5,624 nucleotides of DNA. Source: Mollicutes bacterium. GTDB lineage: Bacteria; Bacillota_I; Bacilli_A; RF39; UBA660. The notes below the pieces were generated by a model. It was given only the letters and a program-made list of their open reading frames with translations, was not told where the DNA came from and made no database searches. The stretch spans positions 1-5,624 of the forward strand of contig DUUS01000127.1 of the NCBI GenBank assembly GCA_012841465.1, written 5' to 3'. Of this stretch, positions 1-5,624 are shown in pieces. Within the stretch, counting starts at the first letter, position 1; every line of letters starts with the position of its first letter. Both the position numbers and the translations under genes were made by a program.

Positions 1-206
1 ATTTTAATAAAGAAGGAGCACTACCTATCTATGAAGTAAATCTTGGAATTGGATTTAATAAAAAATATCTAAGTGATGAATCTAATACTAAACCTAAAAG
101 TTTAGAAGATGTTCAAATTAAAGATGTAGGTTTATTTTTAATTAAAAATGGGAAAATTTCTAAGTACTACGAAACTTATGAAGATATTGAGAAAGCATTT
201 GTGTAA
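1..206 (+). CDS. Unrecognised protein, C-terminal fragment (5' end outside window)
   Basis: An open frame enters from the left edge (first full codon at base 3) and ends at TAA 204-206, giving the last 67 residues of a longer protein. The fragment is hydrophilic and lysine/glutamate-rich, with no membrane segment. It ends in a short alternating pattern (DVGLFLIKNGKISKYY, then an acidic helix ETYEDIEKAFV) that could be a beta-hairpin followed by a C-terminal helix. I do not recognise the family and assign no function. It reads in the same direction as the following operon but is separated from it by a terminator and a candidate promoter, so it probably belongs to a different transcription unit. 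Codon use looks like that of its neighbours. The reading frame is well supported because the stop coincides with the terminator. Confidence 0.75.
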   Translation, partial: FNKEGALPIYEVNLGIGFNKKYLSDESNTKPKSLEDVQIKDVGLFLIKNGKISKYYETYEDIEKAFV

Positions 207-217
207 TGCTTTTTTTT
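192..217 (+). terminator. Rho-independent terminator overlapping the stop codon of the upstream gene
   Basis: A perfect 8-bp inverted repeat, AAAGCATT (192-199) and AATGCTTT (205-212), encloses a 5-nt loop TGTGT (200-204). It runs into an unbroken T tract (210-217). The TAA stop of the upstream gene (204-206) lies at the loop/3'-arm boundary, so the terminator partly uses coding sequence. The stem is A/T-rich (two G-C pairs), so termination may be incomplete. Confidence 0.8.
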
Positions 218-238
218 ATTCTTAATAAATGATATACT
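210..238 (+). promoter_or_regulatory. Candidate sigma-A promoter (extended -10) for the heptose operon
   Basis: TATACT at 233-238 differs from the consensus -10 by one base and is preceded by TG one base upstream (TGATATACT, 230-238), an extended -10 that can work without a good -35. At 17-bp spacing the -35 position (210-215) is only TTTTTT, which is the T tract of the upstream terminator. Transcription would start near 245, leaving a leader of about 25 nt before the TTG start. Such matches arise easily in AT-rich DNA; position between a terminator and a gene start is the main support. Confidence 0.55.
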
Positions 239-253
239 TTTGGTAGGTAAAGT

Positions 254-263
254 AAAAGAGGTG
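254..263 (+). promoter_or_regulatory. Ribosome binding site fixing a TTG start
   Basis: AAAAGAGGTG is nearly complementary to the anti-SD end of 16S rRNA and lies 5 nt before TTG 269-271. In this frame a TAA occurs at 248-250, and the first in-frame ATG is only at codon 60 (446-448), inside what looks like the second membrane helix. TTG at 269 is therefore the best-supported start. Confidence 0.75.
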
Positions 264-268
264 CCCTT

Positions 269-2008
269 TTGAAAAAGTTAGATTTTAGCATAGAATCAAT
301 TGGAAGGAAATTATTTATAAGTTTTATCATTGCTTCTATTTTTAATATAATATTTACAGAATTTAATTTTAATGATAAACATTTTGCTGATCATATTAGT
401 TTAGGAAAAACATTAATAATAATTATAACTTCTTTTTTAGTATTAATGAAATATAGCAAAAATAAAAAATATTTAAAAATAGAACCATTTTTAATGATCG
501 GTTTAACACTTATGTTTTTGTTTGTAATTAATACTAAATATGAAAACTTTTATTTTTCATTAGCTTCTATATTAATAATGTCTTTTATAGTTTTTAAATA
601 TTATCCAAAGATTGACTTTAAAATAAGTGATAAAAAAACCAAGATACTATATATAATCTTTGGTCTGCTTTTTATTTCTTTTATTTCATATACATTAATA
701 CTTAATTATTTAAGGTTTTTAAGTACTAACTTTGATTTCGGTATCTTTTCACAAGTTTATTATAATATGACTAAAACGGGTATATCTTATGCGACATCAG
801 TAAGGGATTATGTTACTACCCAGCTTCATATTCATTTCTCGCCAATTCTTTATTTAATATTACCTATTTATTATATATTTCCAAGTCCGATTACACTTTT
901 AGTAATGCAGGGAGTTCTTGTGGCACTTGGTTTAATACCTCTTTATAAATTATGTAAGCATTATAAATTAAATAATTTTTATACAGTTATAATTGGTTTA
1001 ATATTTATTTTTCATCCTTCAATAATTGGGGGAAATATGTATTATTTTCATGAAAATAATTTTTTAGTACCTTTAATACTGTGGCTTTTATATTATATAG
1101 AAAAAAATAATTATAAGATGACTATTGTCTTTGCATTCTTAACTTGTTTTGTTAAGGAAGATGCTCCAATATTTGTTGTCATAATCGGACTTTATTATAT
1201 GTTTTTTAAAGATAAAAGAAAAATTGGACTTGGTTTAATTTTTGGTGGTTTAATTTACTTTTTTACCGTTATATTATTTCTGCGACATTTTGGTGATGGA
1301 GTTATGAATTATCGTTATTCATTTTTTATAGATGAGCATGATTCTTTAATAAAATTAGTAATTAATGTTATTAAGAATCCTGGATATCTATTAAAGGTAA
1401 TTTCTGACTATGAAAGGTTTGTGTATTTGGTATATATACTAGTACCTCTAGGTTTAATACCTCTTTCTTTAAAAAAGAAAAGACAACTAATATTATATAT
1501 CCCCCTTTTGATAATTTGTTTAATGTCAAGTCATCGCCATCAGTATGAAATTAGTTTTTATTATGGTTTTGGTCCGACCACTCTTTTCTTTTATTTACTA
1601 ATTGTAAATTTTAAAGAAATAAAAAAAGAAACTAGAGATAAATTATTAATTACTGGGTTTTCATCTGCATTAATATTCTTTGCTTCAATTTACTTCTTAG
1701 AATTTAAAAATCTTTCGCTTTATTTAAACGAGAAAGATAAAATAGTTGCTTTAAACAAGGCGGTAAATATGATACCAGAAGAAAACAGTGTAAAAGCAAC
1801 AACATTTTTAGTTCCTCAGTTATCACAACGAAAATATGTATATGAATTTGGACCAAGCAGTATGCATAAAGATCTATTAACTGATTACATTGTGATGGAT
1901 CTTAGATTTAAAGATTTAATTGTTGAAGATGAATTTAAAGATTATGAAATAATTTATAATCATCCAAATATAGTTAGAGTTTACAAGAGAGAAGGTGCAA
2001 AAACATGA
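269..2008 (+). CDS. DUF2079 family polytopic membrane protein, putative GT-C-type glycosyltransferase
   Basis: This 579-residue protein has about 14-16 hydrophobic segments between residues 11 and 478 and a hydrophilic C-terminal domain (about 487-579). Landmarks matching my memory of DUF2079 (Pfam PF09852, generally placed with GT-C-fold enzymes) are FDFGIFSQ (155-162, with Asp156 in the first large loop where GT-C enzymes keep an acidic catalytic residue), HIHFSP (187-192), Pro-rich loops followed by VMQGVLVALGLIPLY, YYFHENN (258-264), KEDAP (296-300) and a soluble tail with LVPQLSQRKYVYEFG. GT-C proteins transfer sugars from polyprenyl-phosphate donors outside the membrane; activity of DUF2079 itself is, to my knowledge, largely unproven. 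The FDxG motif sits about 100 residues further in than I expect, so the N-terminus carries roughly four extra helices. The TGA stop overlaps the kinase start (ATGA, 2005-2008), implying translational coupling. A role in surface-glycan assembly is inferred from the neighbours. Confidence 0.8.
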   Translation: MKKLDFSIESIGRKLFISFIIASIFNIIFTEFNFNDKHFADHISLGKTLIIIITSFLVLMKYSKNKKYLKIEPFLMIGLTLMFLFVINTKYENFYFSLASILIMSFIVFKYYPKIDFKISDKKTKILYIIFGLLFISFISYTLILNYLRFLSTNFDFGIFSQVYYNMTKTGISYATSVRDYVTTQLHIHFSPILYLILPIYYIFPSPITLLVMQGVLVALGLIPLYKLCKHYKLNNFYTVIIGLIFIFHPSIIGGNMYYFHENNFLVPLILWLLYYIEKNNYKMTIVFAFLTCFVKEDAPIFVVIIGLYYMFFKDKRKIGLGLIFGGLIYFFTVILFLRHFGDGVMNYRYSFFIDEHDSLIKLVINVIKNPGYLLKVISDYERFVYLVYILVPLGLIPLSLKKKRQLILYIPLLIICLMSSHRHQYEISFYYGFGPTTLFFYLLIVNFKEIKKETRDKLLITGFSSALIFFASIYFLEFKNLSLYLNEKDKIVALNKAVNMIPEENSVKATTFLVPQLSQRKYVYEFGPSSMHKDLLTDYIVMDLRFKDLIVEDEFKDYEIIYNHPNIVRVYKREGAKT

Positions 2009-2976
2009 TAATAACTAAAACTCCTTTTAGAATAAGTTTATGTGGTGGGGGAAGTGACCTACCAGCATATTATAAAAAAAATGGAGGAGCTGTAATAAGT
2101 ACAACAATTAATAAATATATGTATATTACATCTCATCCATCATTTGATAAAGATGTTACCACTTTAAAATATTCTAAAATAGAAAAAGTAAAAAATATAG
2201 ATGATATTAAACATCCGATATTTAAGGAATGCTTAAAATATGAAAACCTTAATGGTCTAGAAATAACTTCAATAGCTGATGTACCACAAAATACTGGACT
2301 AGGATCATCTAGTTCATTTACCGTGGGTCTTTTAAATATTTTAAAATCATATAAAAAAGAAGTTATTTCAAAAGAAGATTTAGCAAACCTGGCATGTGAA
2401 ATGGAAATCAATAAAGTAGGAAGTCCGATCGGAAAACAAGATCAATATGCTGCTAGTTATGGTGGTTTTAACTTTTATGAATTTAAGAAAGATGGATCGG
2501 TTAAAGTAGAGCCAGTAATAATTTCTAAAAAAGCTTTAAAAGACCTTGAAAGAAATTTAATTTTACTATATGTTGGAGGTGAGCATGACTCATCAATTAT
2601 ATTAACAGAGCAATCCAAAAACATAACAGAAACTGATAAAGAAAAAGGACAGATGAGAATAGTAGAGCTTACCTATGAGTTAAAAGAAGAACTAAAAAAA
2701 GATAATATAGATTTTGTTGGAGAGGCTTTACATGAAAACTGGTTAATAAAACAAACGCTTGCAAGTGGCATAACAAATAAAAAGTTTGATGATTTATATG
2801 AAAAAGCACTTAAAAATGGTGCAACAGGTGGTAAAATATTAGGTGCAGGTGGAAGAGGTTTTTTCTTGTTTTATGTACCTTTAAAGAAACAAAAAGATTT
2901 CCTTAAAAAAATGGAATTACCAGAAATGAAATTTAAGTTTGAAAGCAGTGGATCAACTGTCATATATGTTAATTAA
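2005..2976 (+). CDS. hddA: GHMP kinase, D-glycero-alpha-D-manno-heptose-7-phosphate kinase (HddA-like)
   Basis: This 323-residue cytoplasmic kinase has the usual length for HddA. It opens with TPFRISLCGGGSDLP (6-20), the typical substrate-binding start of HddA/LmbP sugar kinases. It then carries the GHMP ATP-binding motif PQNTGLGSSSS (94-104), GKQDQYAA (143-150, with Asp146 a likely catalytic base), and the C-terminal GHMP motif TGGKILGAGGRGFF (274-287). The family phosphorylates C1 of heptose 7-phosphate to give the alpha-1,7-bisphosphate. The next two steps (7-phosphatase, nucleotidyltransferase) and the preceding isomerase are fused in the gene at 3914, which strongly supports a heptose rather than fucose or galactose substrate. 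The start ATG overlaps the upstream stop by 4 nt and is preceded by AGAAGGTG (1990-1997) 7 nt away. The stop TAA abuts the next gene's SD. No key residue appears missing. Confidence 0.87.
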   Translation: MIITKTPFRISLCGGGSDLPAYYKKNGGAVISTTINKYMYITSHPSFDKDVTTLKYSKIEKVKNIDDIKHPIFKECLKYENLNGLEITSIADVPQNTGLGSSSSFTVGLLNILKSYKKEVISKEDLANLACEMEINKVGSPIGKQDQYAASYGGFNFYEFKKDGSVKVEPVIISKKALKDLERNLILLYVGGEHDSSIILTEQSKNITETDKEKGQMRIVELTYELKEELKKDNIDFVGEALHENWLIKQTLASGITNKKFDDLYEKALKNGATGGKILGAGGRGFFLFYVPLKKQKDFLKKMELPEMKFKFESSGSTVIYVN

Positions 2977-2985
2977 GGAGGGTTT

Positions 2986-3942
2986 ATGAATGTATTAGTA
3001 ACAGGTGGGGCCGGTTTTATAGGTACTTATTTAATAGAGGAGTTGTTAAAAAAAGGCAATAAAGTTATCTCAGTTGATAATTTTACTTTAGGTAAAAAAG
3101 AAAATGCTTTAAAGTTTAAAGAAAATAAAAACTATAAGTTTTTAGAACTTGATATTGATAACAAAGATATCTTTTGTAAAACTTTAAAAGATGAAAAAAT
3201 AGATATAATCTATCACCTAGCAGCAAACTCTGATATTAAAAAAGGTGGAAGTAATCCATCTATTGATTTTAGAGATACTTTTATGACAACAATAAGTGTT
3301 CTTGAATTAATGAAACAAAATAATATAAAAAATTTATTCTTTGCATCTACATCTGCTATATATGGAGAAAAAGAAGAATTATTAAAAGAAGATATTGGCG
3401 GTTTATTTCCCATATCTTATTATGGTGGCTCTAAACTAGCAAGTGAAAACTTTATATCAGCATATGCTCATATGAATGATTTAAATGTGGTTATTTTTAG
3501 ATTTCCAAATGTTGTTGGACCTAACTTAACTCATGGAGTAATCTTTGATTTTGTTAAAAAATTAAATAATAACAATAAAGAACTTGAAATTCTAGGAAAT
3601 GGAAAACAAACCAAAGAATATCTTTATATAACTGATTTATTAGAGGCAATTTTATTATTTACAAGTGATATTAAAAAAGGAATTGAAATCTTTAATGTAG
3701 GATCTTCTTCAAATACATCAGTAACTGAAATAGCTGATATAGTAAGTGAAGAATTAAATTTAAAAAATGTTACATATAAATATACTGGTGGAAGAGGTGG
3801 CTGGAAGGGGGATGTTCCATATTTTAGATATGATTTAACTAAAATCCATAACTTAGGTTGGAAAGCAAAATACACATCAAATCAGGCAGTCAGAAAAGCA
3901 GTTAGGGGGCATTATGAAAGCAGTTATTCAAGCAGGGGGTAA
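2986..3942 (+). CDS. NAD-dependent epimerase/dehydratase (extended SDR), nucleotide-sugar modifying
   Basis: This 318-residue extended short-chain dehydrogenase/reductase resembles UDP-glucose 4-epimerases. It has the Rossmann dinucleotide motif TGGAGFIG (6-13), an acidic residue after strand 2 (Asp31) favouring NAD over NADP, YHLAAN (76-81), the catalytic Ser/Thr region FASTSAIYG (119-127) and YGGSK (146-150, the YxxxK pair Tyr146/Lys150). Then follow FRFPNVVGPN (171-180) and the NDP-sugar-binding C-terminal half with GNGKQTKEYLYITDL (204-218). Such enzymes oxidise and re-reduce a hydroxyl on an NDP-sugar. Here the likely substrate is the NDP-heptose made by its neighbours, but the epimerised carbon cannot be told; it is not evidently HldD (ADP-heptose 6-epimerase). 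AAGGAGG (2975-2981) lies 4 nt before the ATG and overlaps the previous stop. The 3' end overlaps the next gene by 29 nt, and the last residues (SSYSSRG) look like read-over rather than fold. Confidence 0.88.
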   Translation: MNVLVTGGAGFIGTYLIEELLKKGNKVISVDNFTLGKKENALKFKENKNYKFLELDIDNKDIFCKTLKDEKIDIIYHLAANSDIKKGGSNPSIDFRDTFMTTISVLELMKQNNIKNLFFASTSAIYGEKEELLKEDIGGLFPISYYGGSKLASENFISAYAHMNDLNVVIFRFPNVVGPNLTHGVIFDFVKKLNNNNKELEILGNGKQTKEYLYITDLLEAILLFTSDIKKGIEIFNVGSSSNTSVTEIADIVSEELNLKNVTYKYTGGRGGWKGDVPYFRYDLTKIHNLGWKAKYTSNQAVRKAVRGHYESSYSSRG

Positions 3943-5624
3943 AGGTACTCGAATAAGTAGTATAACCAAAGATTTGATTCCTAAGCCTATGTTAGAAGTA
4001 GGATCTAAACCACTTTTATATCACCAAGTAATGAATTTAAAAGATTGTGGTATAAAAGATATTATAATTATTATCGGACACCTTGGAGAGGTAATTAAAG
4101 ATTATTTTGAAGATGGCTCATCACTAGGAGTTAATATAACTTATTATGAAGAAAAAGATCCTTTAGGTACAGCAGGTGCTTTATATTATTTAAAAAAAGA
4201 ATTAAAAGAAGATTTTTTATTTATCTTAGGTGATGTATTTTTAGATATAGATTTTAATAAAATGATTAAATTTCATAAAGATAAAAAAGCAAAGATAACT
4301 CTATTTACTCATCCTAATAATCATCCCTATGACAGTGATCTTATAGTAGTAGATGAAGAGAATCTAGTACTTAAATTTGATTATAAAACTAATAATAGAA
4401 AAGAGTATTATTACTTTAACTTAGTAAATGCTGGAGTAATGATATTTTCAAGTGAGGTTTTAAAACAGTTAAAAGAAGAAAAGCCTTATAGTTATGAAAA
4501 AGATATAGTAATACCTTTAATTAAAGAAAACTCTGTATATTCATATCAAAGTACTGAATATGTAAAAGATATGGGCACTCCAGAGAGATACAGAGGTGTC
4601 TTAGAAGAATATAATAAAGGAATTCCTAAACAAAAGAATTTAAAAAATAAACAAAAATGCATTTTTATTGATAGAGATGGAACCATTAATAAATTTATTC
4701 CATTTTTAACAGATGTAAATAAATTTAAATTAATTAAGGGAGTAAGTAAAGCAATAAGTAAAATAAATAAATCAGATTACTTATGTATTGTAATAACTAA
4801 TCAGCCCATTATTGCAAGAGGAGATTCAACTGTTAAAAACTTAAATGAAATTCATAAAAAGATGGATGTTCTTTTAAGTAAAAAAGGAGCATTTATAGAT
4901 AAGCTATATTACTGTCCTCATCATCCAGATAAGGGTTTTGAAGGAGAGGTAAAAGAATTAAAAATTAAATGTGACTGTAGAAAACCAGGAACTCTGTTAA
5001 TTGAAAAAGCAGCATCAGAATTTAATATTGATATAAAAAACTCATACTTTATCGGAGATACAACAAGTGATATAATGTGTGCTAAGAATGCTGGTTTAAA
5101 ATCAATACTAGTTGAGACAGGTGAGGCAGGACTAGATAATAAATATGATGTTAAAGAAGATTACAAAGCAAAAAATTTACTTGAAGCAGTAAATTTAATA
5201 TTGGGAGGTAGCACTATGGATTTTAAAAAAGGAATTAAAGAATACTACGAAAGGGAAATAAGAGCACTAAAAGATTTAGACTTAGATAGTATAAATGAGT
5301 CAATGAATGCTATTTATGAGACATATAAAAATGGTGGAACCATTTATGTATGTGGAAATGGCGGCTCTGCTTCAACTGCGTCACACATTCAAAATGATTT
5401 TAATAAAGGAGTAAGTGAGCACTTAGAAGAAAAATTTAACTTTCACTCACTTAGTGATAATATCTCTACTATTACAGCTATAGCAAACGATATAGGCTAT
5501 GAAGAAATCTTTAAATTTCAAATTGAAAACAAAATAACTGATAATGATTTACTACTAGCAATATCAGGATCTGGTAATTCAGTAAATGTTATTAATGCTG
5601 CTATTTACGCTAAAAAAAGAGGTG
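3914..5624 (+). CDS. Three-domain heptose enzyme: HddC-like nucleotidyltransferase + GmhB-like HAD phosphatase + GmhA-like SIS isomerase (3' end outside window)
   Basis: One frame stays open from ATG 3914 to the window edge (570 codons, no stop). Domain 1 (about 1-235), nucleotidyltransferase: QAGGKGTR (6-13), IPKPML (22-27), LGTAGAL (84-90), LGDVF (105-109, Asp107 for the metal), NAGVMIFS (172-179), KDMGTPERY (218-226). Domain 2 (about 248-430), HAD phosphatase of GmhB type: DRDGT (253-257), TNQPIIARG (295-303), the zinc-site pattern C334-P-H336-H337 then C353-D-C355, R356-K357, and IGDTTSDI (380-387). Domain 3 (from about 435), SIS isomerase: CGNGGSASTASH (480-491), AIANDIGYEEIF (523-533), ISGSGNSVNVI (550-560). 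By family these convert sedoheptulose 7-phosphate to heptose 7-phosphate (SIS), dephosphorylate the 1,7-bisphosphate (HAD), and add a nucleotide, GMP in HddC (NTase). The missing step is the kinase at 2005. The start is fixed by the MKAVIQAGG motif, with SD AGGGGG 4 nt upstream. The linker 232-248 is Lys/Asn-rich. The SIS domain is cut by the edge. Confidence 0.88.
   Translation, partial: MKAVIQAGGKGTRISSITKDLIPKPMLEVGSKPLLYHQVMNLKDCGIKDIIIIIGHLGEVIKDYFEDGSSLGVNITYYEEKDPLGTAGALYYLKKELKEDFLFILGDVFLDIDFNKMIKFHKDKKAKITLFTHPNNHPYDSDLIVVDEENLVLKFDYKTNNRKEYYYFNLVNAGVMIFSSEVLKQLKEEKPYSYEKDIVIPLIKENSVYSYQSTEYVKDMGTPERYRGVLEEYNKGIPKQKNLKNKQKCIFIDRDGTINKFIPFLTDVNKFKLIKGVSKAISKINKSDYLCIVITNQPIIARGDSTVKNLNEIHKKMDVLLSKKGAFIDKLYYCPHHPDKGFEGEVKELKIKCDCRKPGTLLIEKAASEFNIDIKNSYFIGDTTSDIMCAKNAGLKSILVETGEAGLDNKYDVKEDYKAKNLLEAVNLILGGSTMDFKKGIKEYYEREIRALKDLDLDSINESMNAIYETYKNGGTIYVCGNGGSASTASHIQNDFNKGVSEHLEEKFNFHSLSDNISTITAIANDIGYEEIFKFQIENKITDNDLLLAISGSGNSVNVINAAIYAKKRG
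5203..5218 (+). promoter_or_regulatory. Internal Shine-Dalgarno and in-frame ATG at the phosphatase/isomerase junction
   Basis: GGGAGGT (5203-5209) lies 6 nt before ATG 5216-5218, which is in frame with the long fused gene (Met435) and sits where a stand-alone GmhA-type isomerase would begin (MDFKKGIKEYYEREI). As part of the fusion the same bases encode the linker Leu-Gly-Gly-Ser-Thr-Met. This may be a remnant of a former separate gene start or a working second start giving free isomerase. Confidence 0.6.

Noticed and set aside
2074..2081. Run of eight A followed by TGGAGGAG early in the kinase gene (possible slippage site or internal RBS)
   Set aside because: Such runs are frequent at this base composition, the frame continues intact through conserved motifs, and no suitable start codon with family-like sequence follows.
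2133..2411. Minus-strand open frame of 92 codons
   Set aside because: It lies wholly inside the well-supported kinase gene, shows no family motif, and is expected by chance opposite AT-rich coding DNA.
3213..3413. Minus-strand open frame of 66 codons
   Set aside because: It is antisense to the epimerase core including its YHLAA-to-FASTS region; no motif and no credible start context.
3624..3875. Minus-strand open frame of 83 codons
   Set aside because: It is antisense to the conserved C-terminal half of the epimerase and has no recognisable domain.
4657..4659. ATG near the nucleotidyltransferase/phosphatase junction as a separate phosphatase start
   Set aside because: It is out of frame with the phosphatase domain (which reads TGC at 4658), and there is no well-spaced SD, so unlike the HAD/SIS junction there is no sign of independent initiation.
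1..5624. CRISPR arrays, tRNA/rRNA genes, insertion sequences, attachment sites or riboswitches
   Set aside because: No regularly spaced repeats, cloverleaf-like sequence, transposase motif or long structured leader was seen; after 206 the longest gap between genes is 62 bp and is explained by the terminator, promoter and RBS.

Overview
The window is very AT-rich (roughly a quarter to 30% G+C by eye). All genes lie on the + strand, and translation starts carry strong AGGAGG-type Shine-Dalgarno (SD) sequences, including one TTG start. This points to a low-G+C Firmicutes/Bacilli-like bacterium, possibly a gut or Mollicutes-related lineage. The four Trp codons in the three complete genes are all TGG, and TGA ends the first complete gene, so the standard bacterial code (11) fits. 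The species cannot be named from this sequence.

Layout: bases 1-206 are the last 67 codons of an unrecognised gene. Its stop codon lies inside a rho-independent terminator (192-217). A candidate extended -10 promoter follows at once (230-238) and opens a tightly packed operon: (1) 269-2008, a polytopic DUF2079/GT-C-like membrane protein starting at TTG; (2) 2005-2976, a GHMP sugar kinase of the HddA (D-glycero-D-manno-heptose-7-phosphate kinase) type; (3) 2986-3942, an NAD-dependent nucleotide-sugar epimerase/dehydratase; (4) 3914 to the window end, one open frame of at least 570 codons encoding three domains: an HddC-like nucleotidyltransferase, a GmhB-like HAD phosphatase and a GmhA-like SIS isomerase. 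The fourth gene runs off the right edge. It is the largest enzyme gene in the window and would be missed by a search that requires a stop codon.

Together, genes 2 and 4 supply all four activities needed to turn sedoheptulose 7-phosphate into an NDP-(probably GDP-)D-glycero-D-manno-heptose: SIS isomerase, GHMP kinase, HAD 7-phosphatase, nucleotidyltransferase. Gene 3 would then modify the activated sugar, and gene 1 may act at the membrane in transferring it or a related sugar to a surface acceptor. The pathway is inferred from motifs and clustering; no substrate is proven by sequence.

The most notable feature is the three-domain fusion. At its HAD/SIS junction a well-formed SD and an in-frame ATG are translated as part of the linker, suggesting fusion by loss of one stop codon, or a second, separately initiated isomerase product.
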